DNA of 64,000 bases from Candidatus Kuenenia stuttgartensis (GTDB taxonomy: Bacteria > Pseudomonadota > Alphaproteobacteria > SMXS01). The stretch lies in the NCBI GenBank assembly GCA_943329845.2, contig CALQFM020000015.1, positions 1 to 64,000 on the forward strand, written 5' to 3'. The notes under the pieces are model-generated. The model ran no database searches and was not told the origin of the DNA. It was given only the letters and a program-made list of their open reading frames with translations. Positions 32,295 through 41,881 of this stretch are shown here, one piece after another. Position 1 is the first letter of the stretch; every line of letters starts with the position of its first letter. The translations under genes were made by a program, and so were the position numbers.

Positions 32295-33932
32295 ATGAAC
32301 CGACATCGCATCGAGGCGACCACCTTTGGCGACCTGCTGCTCAAGGCAGCGGACCGCTGGCCGGACAATGATGCCATCGTGTTCCCCGAAAGCCGCCGCA
32401 CCTACCGCCAGACTGTCGAAAAGGCCTATGAGATCGCCCGGTCGCTGATCGCGCTGGGCGTGGAGCCCGGCCAGCACGTCGGCATCCTGATGCCCAACTG
32501 CATGCCCTATGTGGACCTGATCCTGGGCTGCGCCCTGGCGGGCATCGTGTCGGTGCCGATCAACGCCCGATTCAAGGCCCACGAGATGGGCTACGTGATC
32601 GAGAACGCCGACCTGGTCGCGCTGTTCACCAGCGACCTGATCTCCGAATACGCCGATTTTGCCGCCGTGTTGGGCGACGCGTTCCCCGACCTGAAACACC
32701 AGCAGGACGTGCGCTGCCTTGACCTGAAGGGCGCGCCGCTGCTGAAAACCCTGGTCATGTATGGCGGCGCCTCGCCGCAGGGATTCATGAACTGGCGGGA
32801 TTTCGAGGCGTTGAAGGGCGGCGCCACCGATGACGACGTCGAGCGGCGCCGCATCGCCGTGGCGCTGAACGACCCATGCATCATGATGTACACGTCGGGC
32901 ACCACGGCGAACCCGAAGGGCTGCCCGATCACCCATGAACACCTGGTGCGCAACGGCATCAACATGAACCGGGAAAATTACCTGATGGGTCCGGCCGACC
33001 GTATGTGGGACCCGCTGCCGTTGTTCCACATGTCGACCATCCTGCCCATGGCCGCCCTGTTCGATGCCGGTGCCACCTTCGTCACCTCTACCCATTTCGA
33101 GGCGGGCGCAGCGCTGCAGATGATCGAGGAGGAGAAGGCGACCGTGCTGTTCGCCGCCTTCCCCACCATCACCGCAGCCCTGGTCAACCATCCGGACTTC
33201 AAGACCCGCGACCTCAGCCGGGTAAAGCGCATCAACAACGTGGCGCCGCCCGACCTGATGCGCCAGTTCGAGGCCGCCTTTCCACAGGCCCGGCAGACCG
33301 CCGCCTACGGCCTCACCGAAGTCGGCGGCGTCATCGCCTTCGGCCATCCTGACGACAGCGAGGAGCATCGCCTCCGCGCCTGCGGCACGCCGTTCCCGGG
33401 CATCGAGGTCCGCGTCACCGATCCTGACACGGGCGAGCAAATGCCCAACGGCCAGCGCGGCGAGCTGGTCATCCGGGGATACGCGGTGTTTGACGGCTAC
33501 TACAAGGACCCGGTCAAGACCGCCGAGACATTCCGCGACGGCTGGTTCCGTACCGGCGACCTAGGGATGGTGGACGATGCCGGCCAGATCTTCTTCCTCG
33601 GCCGTCTCAAGGACATGCTCAAGGTCGGCGGCGAGAACGTCGCCGCCGTGGAGATCGAGTCCTTCATCTCCAACCATCCGGCGGTGAAGCTGGTGCAGGT
33701 CGTCGGCGTGCCCGATGCGCGCCTCGTCGAGGTGGCGGCCGCGTTCATCGAGCTGCGCCCCGGCGCCCAGGCCACCGAACAGGAGATCATCGACTTCTGC
33801 AAGGGCAGGATCGCCAGCTTCAAGGTGCCGCGCCATGTGCGCTTCGTCACCGAGTGGCCCATGTCCTCGACCAAGATCCAGAAATATAAGCTGCGGGACG
33901 ACTTCGTCGCCGACCAGGCGGCCGCCGAGTGA
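32295..33932 (+). CDS. AMP-dependent acyl-CoA synthetase/ligase
   Basis: 545 aa from ATG 32295 with GGGGAAG upstream. The adenylate-forming motifs are present: YTSGTTANPKG (P-loop, about 197), the A5 motif AYGLTEVGG, GWFRTGDLG (A7), and the C-terminal Lys in SSTKIQKYKLR (A10). It activates a carboxylic acid to acyl-AMP and then to acyl-CoA in the cytosol. Its stop overlaps the GTG of an MFS transporter gene, so uptake and activation of an organic acid are probably coupled. The substrate acid is unknown. Confidence 0.9.
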   Translation: MNRHRIEATTFGDLLLKAADRWPDNDAIVFPESRRTYRQTVEKAYEIARSLIALGVEPGQHVGILMPNCMPYVDLILGCALAGIVSVPINARFKAHEMGYVIENADLVALFTSDLISEYADFAAVLGDAFPDLKHQQDVRCLDLKGAPLLKTLVMYGGASPQGFMNWRDFEALKGGATDDDVERRRIAVALNDPCIMMYTSGTTANPKGCPITHEHLVRNGINMNRENYLMGPADRMWDPLPLFHMSTILPMAALFDAGATFVTSTHFEAGAALQMIEEEKATVLFAAFPTITAALVNHPDFKTRDLSRVKRINNVAPPDLMRQFEAAFPQARQTAAYGLTEVGGVIAFGHPDDSEEHRLRACGTPFPGIEVRVTDPDTGEQMPNGQRGELVIRGYAVFDGYYKDPVKTAETFRDGWFRTGDLGMVDDAGQIFFLGRLKDMLKVGGENVAAVEIESFISNHPAVKLVQVVGVPDARLVEVAAAFIELRPGAQATEQEIIDFCKGRIASFKVPRHVRFVTEWPMSSTKIQKYKLRDDFVADQAAAE

Positions 33933-35269
33933 GCGTCCCCTCCGCCGTCGCCGCCGACGCTCCCTATCCGGCGCTGTCGAAGGCCTGGCAGGCCCTCGGA
34001 ATACTGGCGATCGCCACCGTGTTCGCGTTCGTCGACCGGCACCTGCTCTATATCCTGAGCGAGCCGGTCAAGCAGACGCTGGCCATCACCGACACCCAGA
34101 TCAGCCTGCTCCAGGGCATGGCGTTCGTTGTGTTCTACGCCCTGTTCGGCTTGCCCATCGGCCGGCTGGTGGACCGCAGGAACCGGCGCAACATCGTCAT
34201 CGCGGGCATCGTCGCCTGGAGCCTGATGACGATCGCGTGCGGCATGGCGACGGATTTCTGGACGCTGGCCGCCGCCCGCGCTGGCGTCGGCATCGGCGAG
34301 GCGGCCCTCGCGCCTGCCGCGTTCTCGATGATCGCCGACTATTTCCCGCCGCGGCTGCGCGGGCGCGCCATGGCCGTGATCGTCATGTCGGTCACGCTTG
34401 GCTCGGGCTGCTCATACCTGATCGGCGCCGGCATGGCCAATCTCGTACCTGGCGCCGAGCAGGTGGAACTGCCTCTGCTGGGCGCGACCTATGGCTGGCA
34501 GCTTACCTTCTATGTTTGCGCCCTGCCCGGCTTCCTGGTCGCCGTCATGCTGCTCTTCATCGGCGAGCCGGCGCGGCGCAAGACGGTCCCGCAGGCCATC
34601 ACCGAAGACACGCCCATCGGCGGCGTCACGCTCTGGTCCTACGCCGGCCGCCACCGGGTGATCCTGTTCTGCCTGATGCTGGGTGCCGGCTTCGTGGCAA
34701 TCGTGTCCTATGCCGTCGTCGCCTGGATGACGGCCCTCTATGTCCGGTACTTCGGCTATACCGTTGCCACCATCGGCACGACGCTGGGCCTGATCAATAT
34801 CATCGCCGGCCTTCCCGGCGGCATGGTCGGCGGCTATCTGAGCGACTATTTCGCCAATCGCGGGTCGCGCGGCGGCCGGTTCAACGTGATGGTCATCGGC
34901 ATCGTGCTCGGCATTCCGGTGCTGATCCTCTGGCCGACCGTGGACTCGGCCTTGGCCAGTCTCGCCTGCCTCGCCGGGCTGATGTTCATCATGCCGCTGA
35001 TCGTCGCCAGCATCCCGAGCACGCTGCAGGCCATCGTGCCCAACCAGTTCCGGGGACAGCTTACCGCCGTGCTCTACCTGATCAACGGCATCTTCGGGGT
35101 GGCGCTGGGGCCGCTGCTGATCGCGCTGGGTACGGACTATCTGTTCGCAGAAGGCGGCCTGCGGCAATCGTTGCTGGTGATCCTGCCCGGCATGATGACC
35201 ATCGCCTGGGTGCTGATCCTCATCGGCCGGCCGGCCTACGAACGCGCCCGCCTCGAGCTGCCGGAATAG
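33929..35269 (+). CDS. MFS transporter, paralogue A
   Basis: 446 aa, GTG start in the GTGA overlap with the acyl-CoA ligase. Twelve membrane segments are apparent. The loop 2-3 signature is LPIGRLVDRRNRRNIV, and FVDRHLLYIL in helix 1 marks the spinster-like/ACS-type MFS group that often carries organic acids or aromatic compounds. It faces an inverted paralogue 3 bp downstream. Likely imports the ligase substrate. Confidence 0.87.
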   Translation: MSVPSAVAADAPYPALSKAWQALGILAIATVFAFVDRHLLYILSEPVKQTLAITDTQISLLQGMAFVVFYALFGLPIGRLVDRRNRRNIVIAGIVAWSLMTIACGMATDFWTLAAARAGVGIGEAALAPAAFSMIADYFPPRLRGRAMAVIVMSVTLGSGCSYLIGAGMANLVPGAEQVELPLLGATYGWQLTFYVCALPGFLVAVMLLFIGEPARRKTVPQAITEDTPIGGVTLWSYAGRHRVILFCLMLGAGFVAIVSYAVVAWMTALYVRYFGYTVATIGTTLGLINIIAGLPGGMVGGYLSDYFANRGSRGGRFNVMVIGIVLGIPVLILWPTVDSALASLACLAGLMFIMPLIVASIPSTLQAIVPNQFRGQLTAVLYLINGIFGVALGPLLIALGTDYLFAEGGLRQSLLVILPGMMTIAWVLILIGRPAYERARLELPE

Positions 35270-35272
35270 GAC

Positions 35273-36601
35273 TCAGCCGGCCATGTCCATCCTCGCGCGC
35301 TGGTAGCCGCGCCAGCCCAGCAACGAGAGCCCGAACGCCAGCGTCATGGTGATCGGCGGCAGCACAAGCAGCGACATCCTCACGCCGCTCTCGACGAACA
35401 GGTAGTCGGTTGCCAGCGCGATGGATACCGACCCCACGCCGACCCCGAAGATGCCGTTGATCAGGTAGAGGACCGCGATGATCTGCCCCCGGAACTGGTT
35501 GGGCACGATCTCCTGCATGGCGCTGGGAATGCCCACCGAGACGATGTTCATGATCAGGTGGGTCGCCAGCAGGAAGGCGATGCTGAGCGGCACTGAACCG
35601 ACCGCCACCCAGAGCACCAGGAATGGCACGCACGCCAGTGTCGCCAGGCAGATCACGTTGTAGCGGCCGCCCCGCCATGCCCGCGAGGAAAAGAAGTCGC
35701 TGAACCACCCGCCCGTCAGCCCGCCGCTGATGCCCGCCACGATGCTGAGGACGCCGATGATGATGCCCACCTGCCCGACGGGCAGGCCGAAATGCCGCAA
35801 ATAATAGGTCGCCATCCACGCGGACACGGCATAGGCGGTTACCGCGAACATGGCCGCCGCGCCGAGGAAACAGGCGAGCAGAGCACCATTCCGGCGGACG
35901 AAGCTCCACAGCGTCGCCGGCACGACGACGCCGGCATCCGGGTCCGGCAATGCGGGCACGGTTTCCCGGCGCGGCGCTTCCCGGATGGTGAACAGCAGCA
36001 GCGCGATCAGCAGGCCGGGCAGGCCGGCTGCGAAGAACGCGATCTGCCAGCCGAAGGACAGCCCGACCAGCGGCAGGTCCACCTGGCTGGCGCCCGGCAC
36101 GAGGCTGAGGACAAGACTGCCGAGCAGGAACGACGACCCCGAGCCGATCGGCGCCGCGAGTACCACGCAGGCCATGGCGCGCCCGCGCAGGCGCTGCGGG
36201 AAATAGTCCGAGATCAGCGAATAGGCCGCCGGCGCGAGGCACGCCTCACCGACACCGACGCCGGCACGGGCCGCGAACAGCGTCCAGAAATTGTCCGCCA
36301 TGCCGCACAGCACGGTCATGACGCTCCAGAGAAGGATGCCGCCGATGACGATGTTGCGCCGGTTGCGGCGATCGACCAGCCGTCCGATGGGCAGGCCGAA
36401 CAGCGCATAGAAAACGATGAATGCCATGCCCTGCAGCAGGCCGAGCTGGGTGTCGGTAAAGCCAAGCGTCTGGCGTATGGGATCGACAAGGATGTAGAGG
36501 AGCTGCCGGTCCAGATAGGAGAACACCGTGGCGATGGCGAGCACGCCCACCGCCTGCCAGGCGTGGGATCGGCGCGGATAGGCCGGCTCGGTGTCGGTCA
36601 C
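35273..36601 (-). CDS. MFS transporter, paralogue B (inverted)
   Basis: 442 aa, convergent with paralogue A and separated by 3 bp. Long stretches align closely: LLQGMAFIVFYALFGLPIG, LVDRRNRRNIVIGG, MQEIVPNQFRGQIIAVLYL (read in pieces). Twelve membrane segments. The 5' side borders the OYE-family reductase on the same strand, whose start lies upstream, so the two may form a transport/reduction unit. Confidence 0.87.
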   Translation of the reverse strand: MTDTEPAYPRRSHAWQAVGVLAIATVFSYLDRQLLYILVDPIRQTLGFTDTQLGLLQGMAFIVFYALFGLPIGRLVDRRNRRNIVIGGILLWSVMTVLCGMADNFWTLFAARAGVGVGEACLAPAAYSLISDYFPQRLRGRAMACVVLAAPIGSGSSFLLGSLVLSLVPGASQVDLPLVGLSFGWQIAFFAAGLPGLLIALLLFTIREAPRRETVPALPDPDAGVVVPATLWSFVRRNGALLACFLGAAAMFAVTAYAVSAWMATYYLRHFGLPVGQVGIIIGVLSIVAGISGGLTGGWFSDFFSSRAWRGGRYNVICLATLACVPFLVLWVAVGSVPLSIAFLLATHLIMNIVSVGIPSAMQEIVPNQFRGQIIAVLYLINGIFGVGVGSVSIALATDYLFVESGVRMSLLVLPPITMTLAFGLSLLGWRGYQRARMDMAG

Positions 36602-36619
36602 ACCGTCACATACGACACG

Positions 36620-38581
36620 TCAAAGCGCCCGGGCCGCGAGGTTGGCCGTACGGAACGCGTGCGGCAGGAACGCCTGCTCGACGGCGTCACCCACCACGTG
36701 GACCGGAATCCCCCGCGCCTCGATCTCGTCGGCCAGCGTGTTGTTGGGACGGTTGGGCGTCACCAGCACGACGGTCTCGGCCGAAACGGCCATGTCCGGC
36801 CAGCCTTCCAGCGATCCGACAACGGCGTCGTCCGACCCGATCTCCTTCAGGTAGGCCCTGGTCACCAGCCTGAAGCGCCCATCCTTGTTGAGCCGCTCCA
36901 GCGCCGGCACGGCGACGCCGGGCACCATCATCTTCGGCGCGAAGATTTCCTTGGTGGTGACGAAGGTGACGGTCGCGCCCTTCTCCACCAGGAATTCGGC
37001 GGCGCCGATGCCCTCGTAGCCGCCCACGTCGTCGAGCACCAGCGCGGTGCCGCCGATCTGGTTGTGGCGGCCGGTCAGCAGTTGCGCGGTCGACACCACA
37101 TGGTCCTGGTTCACGCCGCCCGGATGGCTATCGGGCATCGCCGTCTGGACCCCGTCCATGCGCGGCGACGCGCCGGTCGCGAGGATTACTGCGTCTGGCT
37201 TGTGATCGTCGAGATAGGCCTGGTCGACCCAGGTGTTGAGCAGCACACGCACGCCGCGCCGGTCCATTTCATCCTCGAGCCAGTCGACCACGTCGCCGAT
37301 ACCGGCATGCTTGGGCGCCAGCCGCGCCACCTGAACCGTGCCGCCCAGCCTGGGTCCCGCCTCCGCCAGGGTGACGCGGTGGCCCCGCAGCGCCGCCACC
37401 CGCGCCGCCTCCATGCCGGCCGGGCCGCCGCCCACCACCAGCACGTCCTTCGGCGACGACGCGGGCGGCAGATCCTCGCCGAGGGTCAGCTCGCGGCCCG
37501 CGACCACGTTCACCGTGCAGGCGATGCGTCCCGCCATCAGCCCGCCGAGGCAACCCTGGTTGCAGCCGATGCACGGCCTGATCTCGTGGCCGCGCCCCTC
37601 CAGCGTCTTGCGGACGATGTCCGGGTCGGCGATGTGGGCGCGGGTCATGCCGACCATGTCGGCGTCGCCGCGGGCGATGGCGTCGTCCACATCCTGCAGC
37701 GTTCTGAACCGGCCGGTGACGAAGCGCGGGATGCGGTCCTTGGCCACCCGCATCACCGGCACGCTCATGTGCAGTTCGTAGCCGGTGTCCTCATGCATGG
37801 CGCCGATGATCTTGGAGCTGGCCGTCCCCGAGGCGCCGTGGGAGACGTCGAGGAAATCTATCAGGTCCTCCTGCAGCACCCGCGCAACGATCTGCTGGTG
37901 TTCCTCGACATTGAGCCAGCCCGGCGCGTTGTTCGGCCCGACCCGCAGGCCAAAGGGGTATTTCGGGCCGACCATGGCCCGCACGGCGCGCAGCGTCTCC
38001 ATCAGCAGCCGCATGCGGTTCTCGAAGCTGCCGCCATACTCGTCGGTACGGTGGTTGAACTTCTCGGAAATGAACTGCTGGAACAGGAAGTTGTGGGCCG
38101 CATGCACCTCGACGCCGTCGAGCCCGCCCTCGACCGCGCGACGCGCCGCCTGGGCGAAGGCGTCGACGACCTCGGCGATCTCGTCCTTCGTCATGGCGTG
38201 CGAGGTCATGCCGGTCAGCGGGTTGACCAGGATTTCCGATGCCGACCAGGGCTGCGCCCAGGGCGGCCCCTGCAGGTAACCCATATGGTTGATCTGCGAG
38301 AACATCCGCATGCCGTGCGGCTTCACCGCCTTCATCAGTTTTTGATAGCGCGGGATGATGTCGTCGCTCCAGGCGTGCATGGTCATGGGACCGGTCCTGT
38401 GCACGCTGGAGGCTTCGGTCAGCGACAGGCCGACGCCGCCCTTGGCCCGGGCTTCATGGTAGGCGATCAGATCGTCGGACAGATCGGCGCCGAGGTTCGT
38501 GCCGTGCGCCGTGCGCAGCACCCGGTTCTTGATTTCCAGCCCGTTGATCACGAGCGGACTGAACACGTGTTCCAGCGCCAT
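36620..38581 (-). CDS. OYE-family NADH:flavin oxidoreductase / 2,4-dienoyl-CoA reductase-like
   Basis: 653 aa, three-part architecture. An N-terminal FMN TIM barrel (about 1-345) has GVEVHAAHNFLFQQFISE and YGGSFENRMR. The iron-sulfur linker follows, with CIGCNQGC and a later Cys in IACTVN, giving four 4Fe-4S ligands. A C-terminal FAD/NAD domain starts DVLVVGGGPAGMEAARVAALRGH. Known relatives are 2,4-dienoyl-CoA reductase, trimethylamine dehydrogenase and bile-acid BaiCD-type reductases. Probably reduces an enone or dienoyl substrate. Followed on the same strand by an MFS transporter gene. Confidence 0.9.
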   Translation of the reverse strand: MALEHVFSPLVINGLEIKNRVLRTAHGTNLGADLSDDLIAYHEARAKGGVGLSLTEASSVHRTGPMTMHAWSDDIIPRYQKLMKAVKPHGMRMFSQINHMGYLQGPPWAQPWSASEILVNPLTGMTSHAMTKDEIAEVVDAFAQAARRAVEGGLDGVEVHAAHNFLFQQFISEKFNHRTDEYGGSFENRMRLLMETLRAVRAMVGPKYPFGLRVGPNNAPGWLNVEEHQQIVARVLQEDLIDFLDVSHGASGTASSKIIGAMHEDTGYELHMSVPVMRVAKDRIPRFVTGRFRTLQDVDDAIARGDADMVGMTRAHIADPDIVRKTLEGRGHEIRPCIGCNQGCLGGLMAGRIACTVNVVAGRELTLGEDLPPASSPKDVLVVGGGPAGMEAARVAALRGHRVTLAEAGPRLGGTVQVARLAPKHAGIGDVVDWLEDEMDRRGVRVLLNTWVDQAYLDDHKPDAVILATGASPRMDGVQTAMPDSHPGGVNQDHVVSTAQLLTGRHNQIGGTALVLDDVGGYEGIGAAEFLVEKGATVTFVTTKEIFAPKMMVPGVAVPALERLNKDGRFRLVTRAYLKEIGSDDAVVGSLEGWPDMAVSAETVVLVTPNRPNNTLADEIEARGIPVHVVGDAVEQAFLPHAFRTANLAARAL

Positions 38582-38766
38582 CCAGATTCCCCTGCAAGTC
38601 TCCCGGCGGCCATCATGGTGTGCGGGACAAGGTCCGTCAAACGTGACTTTTCTGCCGCGACCCGGGTGAAAAAAACCAAAGCTCTTTCATTAGACCCTGA
38701 TATGCCCCATATGTGGAGGTGCGCGGGGCGAAGGGCCGGTCACCGGGCCTGAAGCCCTTGTGAGAG

Positions 38767-39732
38767 TTGAGTTTCTTTCCCGCCGGACCGGCGGGTTGGC
38801 CGGCGTCCCTGCATATTCGTGGCGTCCGCCTATGGGGCTGGCACGGATTGCAAAAGGGCACGCAATCGTCATCGATCTCGATCAAGGATAGCTTGCGCTA
38901 CCTGCGCCGGCAGTTGCTGGTCTGCACGCCGCTCAACGTGCTGAACGCCTCGGTGCCCACGAACCGCATCGCCATCACCCGCAATATCGTCTACGGCCAG
39001 CACAAGCGGAAGCGCCTGGACGTCTACCGGCCGTCAGATATTCCGGGTCCGTTGCCGGTGGTGGTGTTCTTCTATGGCGGCAAGTGGACCCAGGGCCACC
39101 GCGAGGACTATCTGTTCGCCGGCCAGGGCCTGGCATCCATGGGCTACGTGGTGGTCGTCCCGGACTACCGGCTCTATCCGGAAGTGCGCTTTCCCGCCTT
39201 CATGCACGACGCCGCCGCCGCCGTGACCTGGGCGTCGAGATACGCCCAGGACTATCGCGGCGACCCGGACCGCATCTTTCTCGTCGGCCATTCGGCCGGC
39301 GCGTTCATGGCCGCCAAACTGGTGTTCAACCTGGAATATCTGGACCAGCGCGGCTATGACGCCCGCAAGCTGCGCGGGTTCGTCGGCCTGTCCGGCCCAT
39401 ACGATTTCCTGCCCATGCTCAAGAAGGACCACGAGCTGGGCCAGATCTTCCGCAACCACATCGATTCCGACCTCAGCCAGCCGATCACCTACGCCCATTC
39501 GGAAGCGCCGCCGACCCTGCTGCTGAGCGGCGAGAACGATCCCATCGTCTGGCCGGTGAACTCGGAGAACCTGCAGGCCCGCCTCACCGAACTGGGCGTG
39601 CATGCCGAATACAAGAGCTATCCCAACATCAGCCACGCCGGCACGGTCCTGGCGCTGGCGCACATGTTCCGCTGGCGTGCCGGCATCGCCGAGGACGTGA
39701 ACCGCTTCATCGACAAGTTCTCCCGCAAATGA
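38767..39732 (+). CDS. Alpha/beta hydrolase (esterase/lipase type)
   Basis: Up to 321 aa; the track start is a TTG and a later start (for example TTG near 38848) is likely, so the 5' end is uncertain. The fold starts VVFFYGGKWTQGHREDY, where YGGK stands for the usual HGGG oxyanion region. The nucleophile is in GHSAGA, the Asp in SGENDPIVWP and the His in PNISHAG. This pattern resembles BD-FAE/steryl-acetyl-hydrolase-type esterases. Probably cytosolic or membrane-associated; substrate unknown. Confidence 0.82.
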   Translation: MSFFPAGPAGWPASLHIRGVRLWGWHGLQKGTQSSSISIKDSLRYLRRQLLVCTPLNVLNASVPTNRIAITRNIVYGQHKRKRLDVYRPSDIPGPLPVVVFFYGGKWTQGHREDYLFAGQGLASMGYVVVVPDYRLYPEVRFPAFMHDAAAAVTWASRYAQDYRGDPDRIFLVGHSAGAFMAAKLVFNLEYLDQRGYDARKLRGFVGLSGPYDFLPMLKKDHELGQIFRNHIDSDLSQPITYAHSEAPPTLLLSGENDPIVWPVNSENLQARLTELGVHAEYKSYPNISHAGTVLALAHMFRWRAGIAEDVNRFIDKFSRK

Positions 39733-39967
39733 CCGTCTCCCGGAATCGCCTAAATTTGGGGCACGACTTACACGCGCAAGCGGTAAAGTGAAAGCGGCCG
39801 CCAATACCGCATCCATGACAAGTGAAAATGCTTTCCGGACTTGTCGACTTCCAGTCGCCGCAATACAGTCCTTGCAACCGCAAATAGTCATTGTCGAGAA
39901 TTAGGCGTTGCCCTCGACGGCAGCCCAGACTCATATTGGGGCACGAGCGAGGGGATTCTTTTGGGCA

Positions 39968-41881
39968 ATGATTGACGGATCGAGGCAATTGGCGCGCGCC
40001 ATGGCAGACATGGCATGGACGGCCCTGCCCGACGGCACCATCGATTTCGTCAACGACAGGGCCAAGTCCTATAGCGGGACTGCGCCGGGCGACACGGGCG
40101 GTCTGCTGGAGTCGCTGCACCCCGACGACCGGCAAGCCATGCTCGACAACTGGCGAACGTCGTTCCGGACGGGCGAAACCTTCGAACTTGAGGCCCGCGG
40201 ACTCCGCCACGACGGCATCTATCGCTGGTTCCGCATCCGGATCATACCAGTAATCGGCCACGACGGCGCCATCGACCACTGGTTCGGCATGTCCGCCGAC
40301 ATCCACGAGCAGCACGAGGCGCAGGACGCACTGCGGCAGGCACAGACCACGAACGAGTCCGTGCTGGCGCGACTCCAGCGCATTCTCGATCACTCGGTCG
40401 ACGCCATCTGTTCCTTCACCGCCGACGGCACCTGCGTCGAGATGAGCGCGCGGTCGAAGGACATCTGGGGCTATGAGCCCGCCGAGCTGGTCGGCCGCAA
40501 TTTCGGCGACCTGATCCATCCCGATGACCGGGAGGCATCGGGCCGCGACAATATCGAGATACGCTCAGGCCGCCAGGTCAGCGACATGCTGCAACGATAC
40601 CACCGCAAGGATGGCGGCCTGGTTCACATCCAGTGGTCGTCGGTCTGGTCCGACGAGGAGCAGCTGTTCTTCAACATTGCGCGCGATGTCACCGCCCAGA
40701 TCGAGGCCGAGGCCAGGCTGCGCCAGTCCCAGCGGCTCGAAACCTTGGGCCAGCTCACCGGCGGTGTCGCGCACGACTTCAACAACCTGCTGACGGTCAT
40801 TCTGGGCAATGCCGAGTTCCTCGCCGAACAGCTGCCGGAGGATGGCGACCTGCATCGTCTGGCCATCGCCATGCAGGATGCCGCCGAACGCGGTTCGGCG
40901 CTGAATCGCCGCTTGCTGGCCTTCGCGCGGCGACAGGCGCTCGAGCCACGGGTCACCGACGTCAACGCCCTGATGGGATCCATGGATCACCTGCTGCGCC
41001 GGACGCTGGGCGAGCATGTCGAGATCGAGATCGTCCGTGCGGGCGGGCTGTGGCGCGGCTTCGTGGACCCGGCGCAAATGGAATCGGCCATTCTCAACCT
41101 GTGCCTCAATGCGCGCGACGCCATGCCAGACGGCGGGCGGCTGACCATCGAGACCGCCAACGCCCATCTGGACGGCACCTATGCAGCGAGTCACGAGGAC
41201 GTACAACCGGGCCAGTATGTGATGGTCGCGGTCACCGACACCGGCCAGGGCATACCGCCGGATGTGGTCAACCGGGCCTTCGAGCCCTTCTTCACCACCA
41301 AGGACGTGGGCAAGGGCAGTGGGCTGGGCCTGTCCATGGTCTACGGCTTCGTCAAGCAGTCGGGCGGCCACATCAAGGTCTATTCCGAGGTCGGCCAGGG
41401 CACCGTCGTACGCATCTACCTGCCCCGCACCCGCGAGACCGCAGAGGACGCGGCCCCGTCTGCCGGCAGTGCCACGTCGCTGTCGGGCAGCGACAAGATC
41501 CTGCTGGTCGAGGACGACGACCTGGTCCGCAGCCATGTGGACAAGCAGCTTCGCGGCCTCGGCTACAGGGTGGTGGCCGTGGCCAACGGGCCCGAGGCGC
41601 TCGAGGTGCTGGGGAAGATTGCCGACTTCGACCTGCTGTTCACCGACGTGGTCATGCCGCGCGGCATGAACGGCCAGCAGCTCGCGGCCGAGGCTCGGCG
41701 GCTGCGTCCCGGGCTTCCCGTGCTGTTCACCTCCGGGTACACCGAGAACGCCATTATCCATCACGGCCGCCTCGATCCGGGCGTGCATCTGCTGAACAAG
41801 CGCTACCGGCGTGAGGAGATGGCCCGCAAGGTCCGCGAGGTGCTGGACGAGGCACGAGAGGCGGCGGGACAGACGACCTAG
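39968..41881 (+). CDS. Hybrid sensor histidine kinase with two PAS domains and a receiver
   Basis: 637 aa from ATG 39968; a TTG at 39908 would add 20 residues. No membrane helix, so it is a cytosolic sensor. Two PAS/PAC units (about 10-115 and 135-255) precede HisKA, where GGVAHDFNNLLTVILGNAEF holds the phospho-His. HATPase_c follows (NLCLNARDAMPDGG; DTGQGIPPDVV; GKGSGLGLSMVYGF). The C-terminal receiver has the phospho-Asp in LLFTDVVMP and the conserved Lys in LLNKRY. It abuts an OpuC-type ABC transporter operon, which it might control; no separate response regulator is nearby. Confidence 0.88.
   Translation: MIDGSRQLARAMADMAWTALPDGTIDFVNDRAKSYSGTAPGDTGGLLESLHPDDRQAMLDNWRTSFRTGETFELEARGLRHDGIYRWFRIRIIPVIGHDGAIDHWFGMSADIHEQHEAQDALRQAQTTNESVLARLQRILDHSVDAICSFTADGTCVEMSARSKDIWGYEPAELVGRNFGDLIHPDDREASGRDNIEIRSGRQVSDMLQRYHRKDGGLVHIQWSSVWSDEEQLFFNIARDVTAQIEAEARLRQSQRLETLGQLTGGVAHDFNNLLTVILGNAEFLAEQLPEDGDLHRLAIAMQDAAERGSALNRRLLAFARRQALEPRVTDVNALMGSMDHLLRRTLGEHVEIEIVRAGGLWRGFVDPAQMESAILNLCLNARDAMPDGGRLTIETANAHLDGTYAASHEDVQPGQYVMVAVTDTGQGIPPDVVNRAFEPFFTTKDVGKGSGLGLSMVYGFVKQSGGHIKVYSEVGQGTVVRIYLPRTRETAEDAAPSAGSATSLSGSDKILLVEDDDLVRSHVDKQLRGLGYRVVAVANGPEALEVLGKIADFDLLFTDVVMPRGMNGQQLAAEARRLRPGLPVLFTSGYTENAIIHHGRLDPGVHLLNKRYRREEMARKVREVLDEAREAAGQTT

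Noticed and set aside
35792-38752. 986-aa plus-strand ORF
   Set aside because: Antisense to the OYE reductase and MFS genes, His/Arg/Gln-rich and without domains; a shadow ORF.
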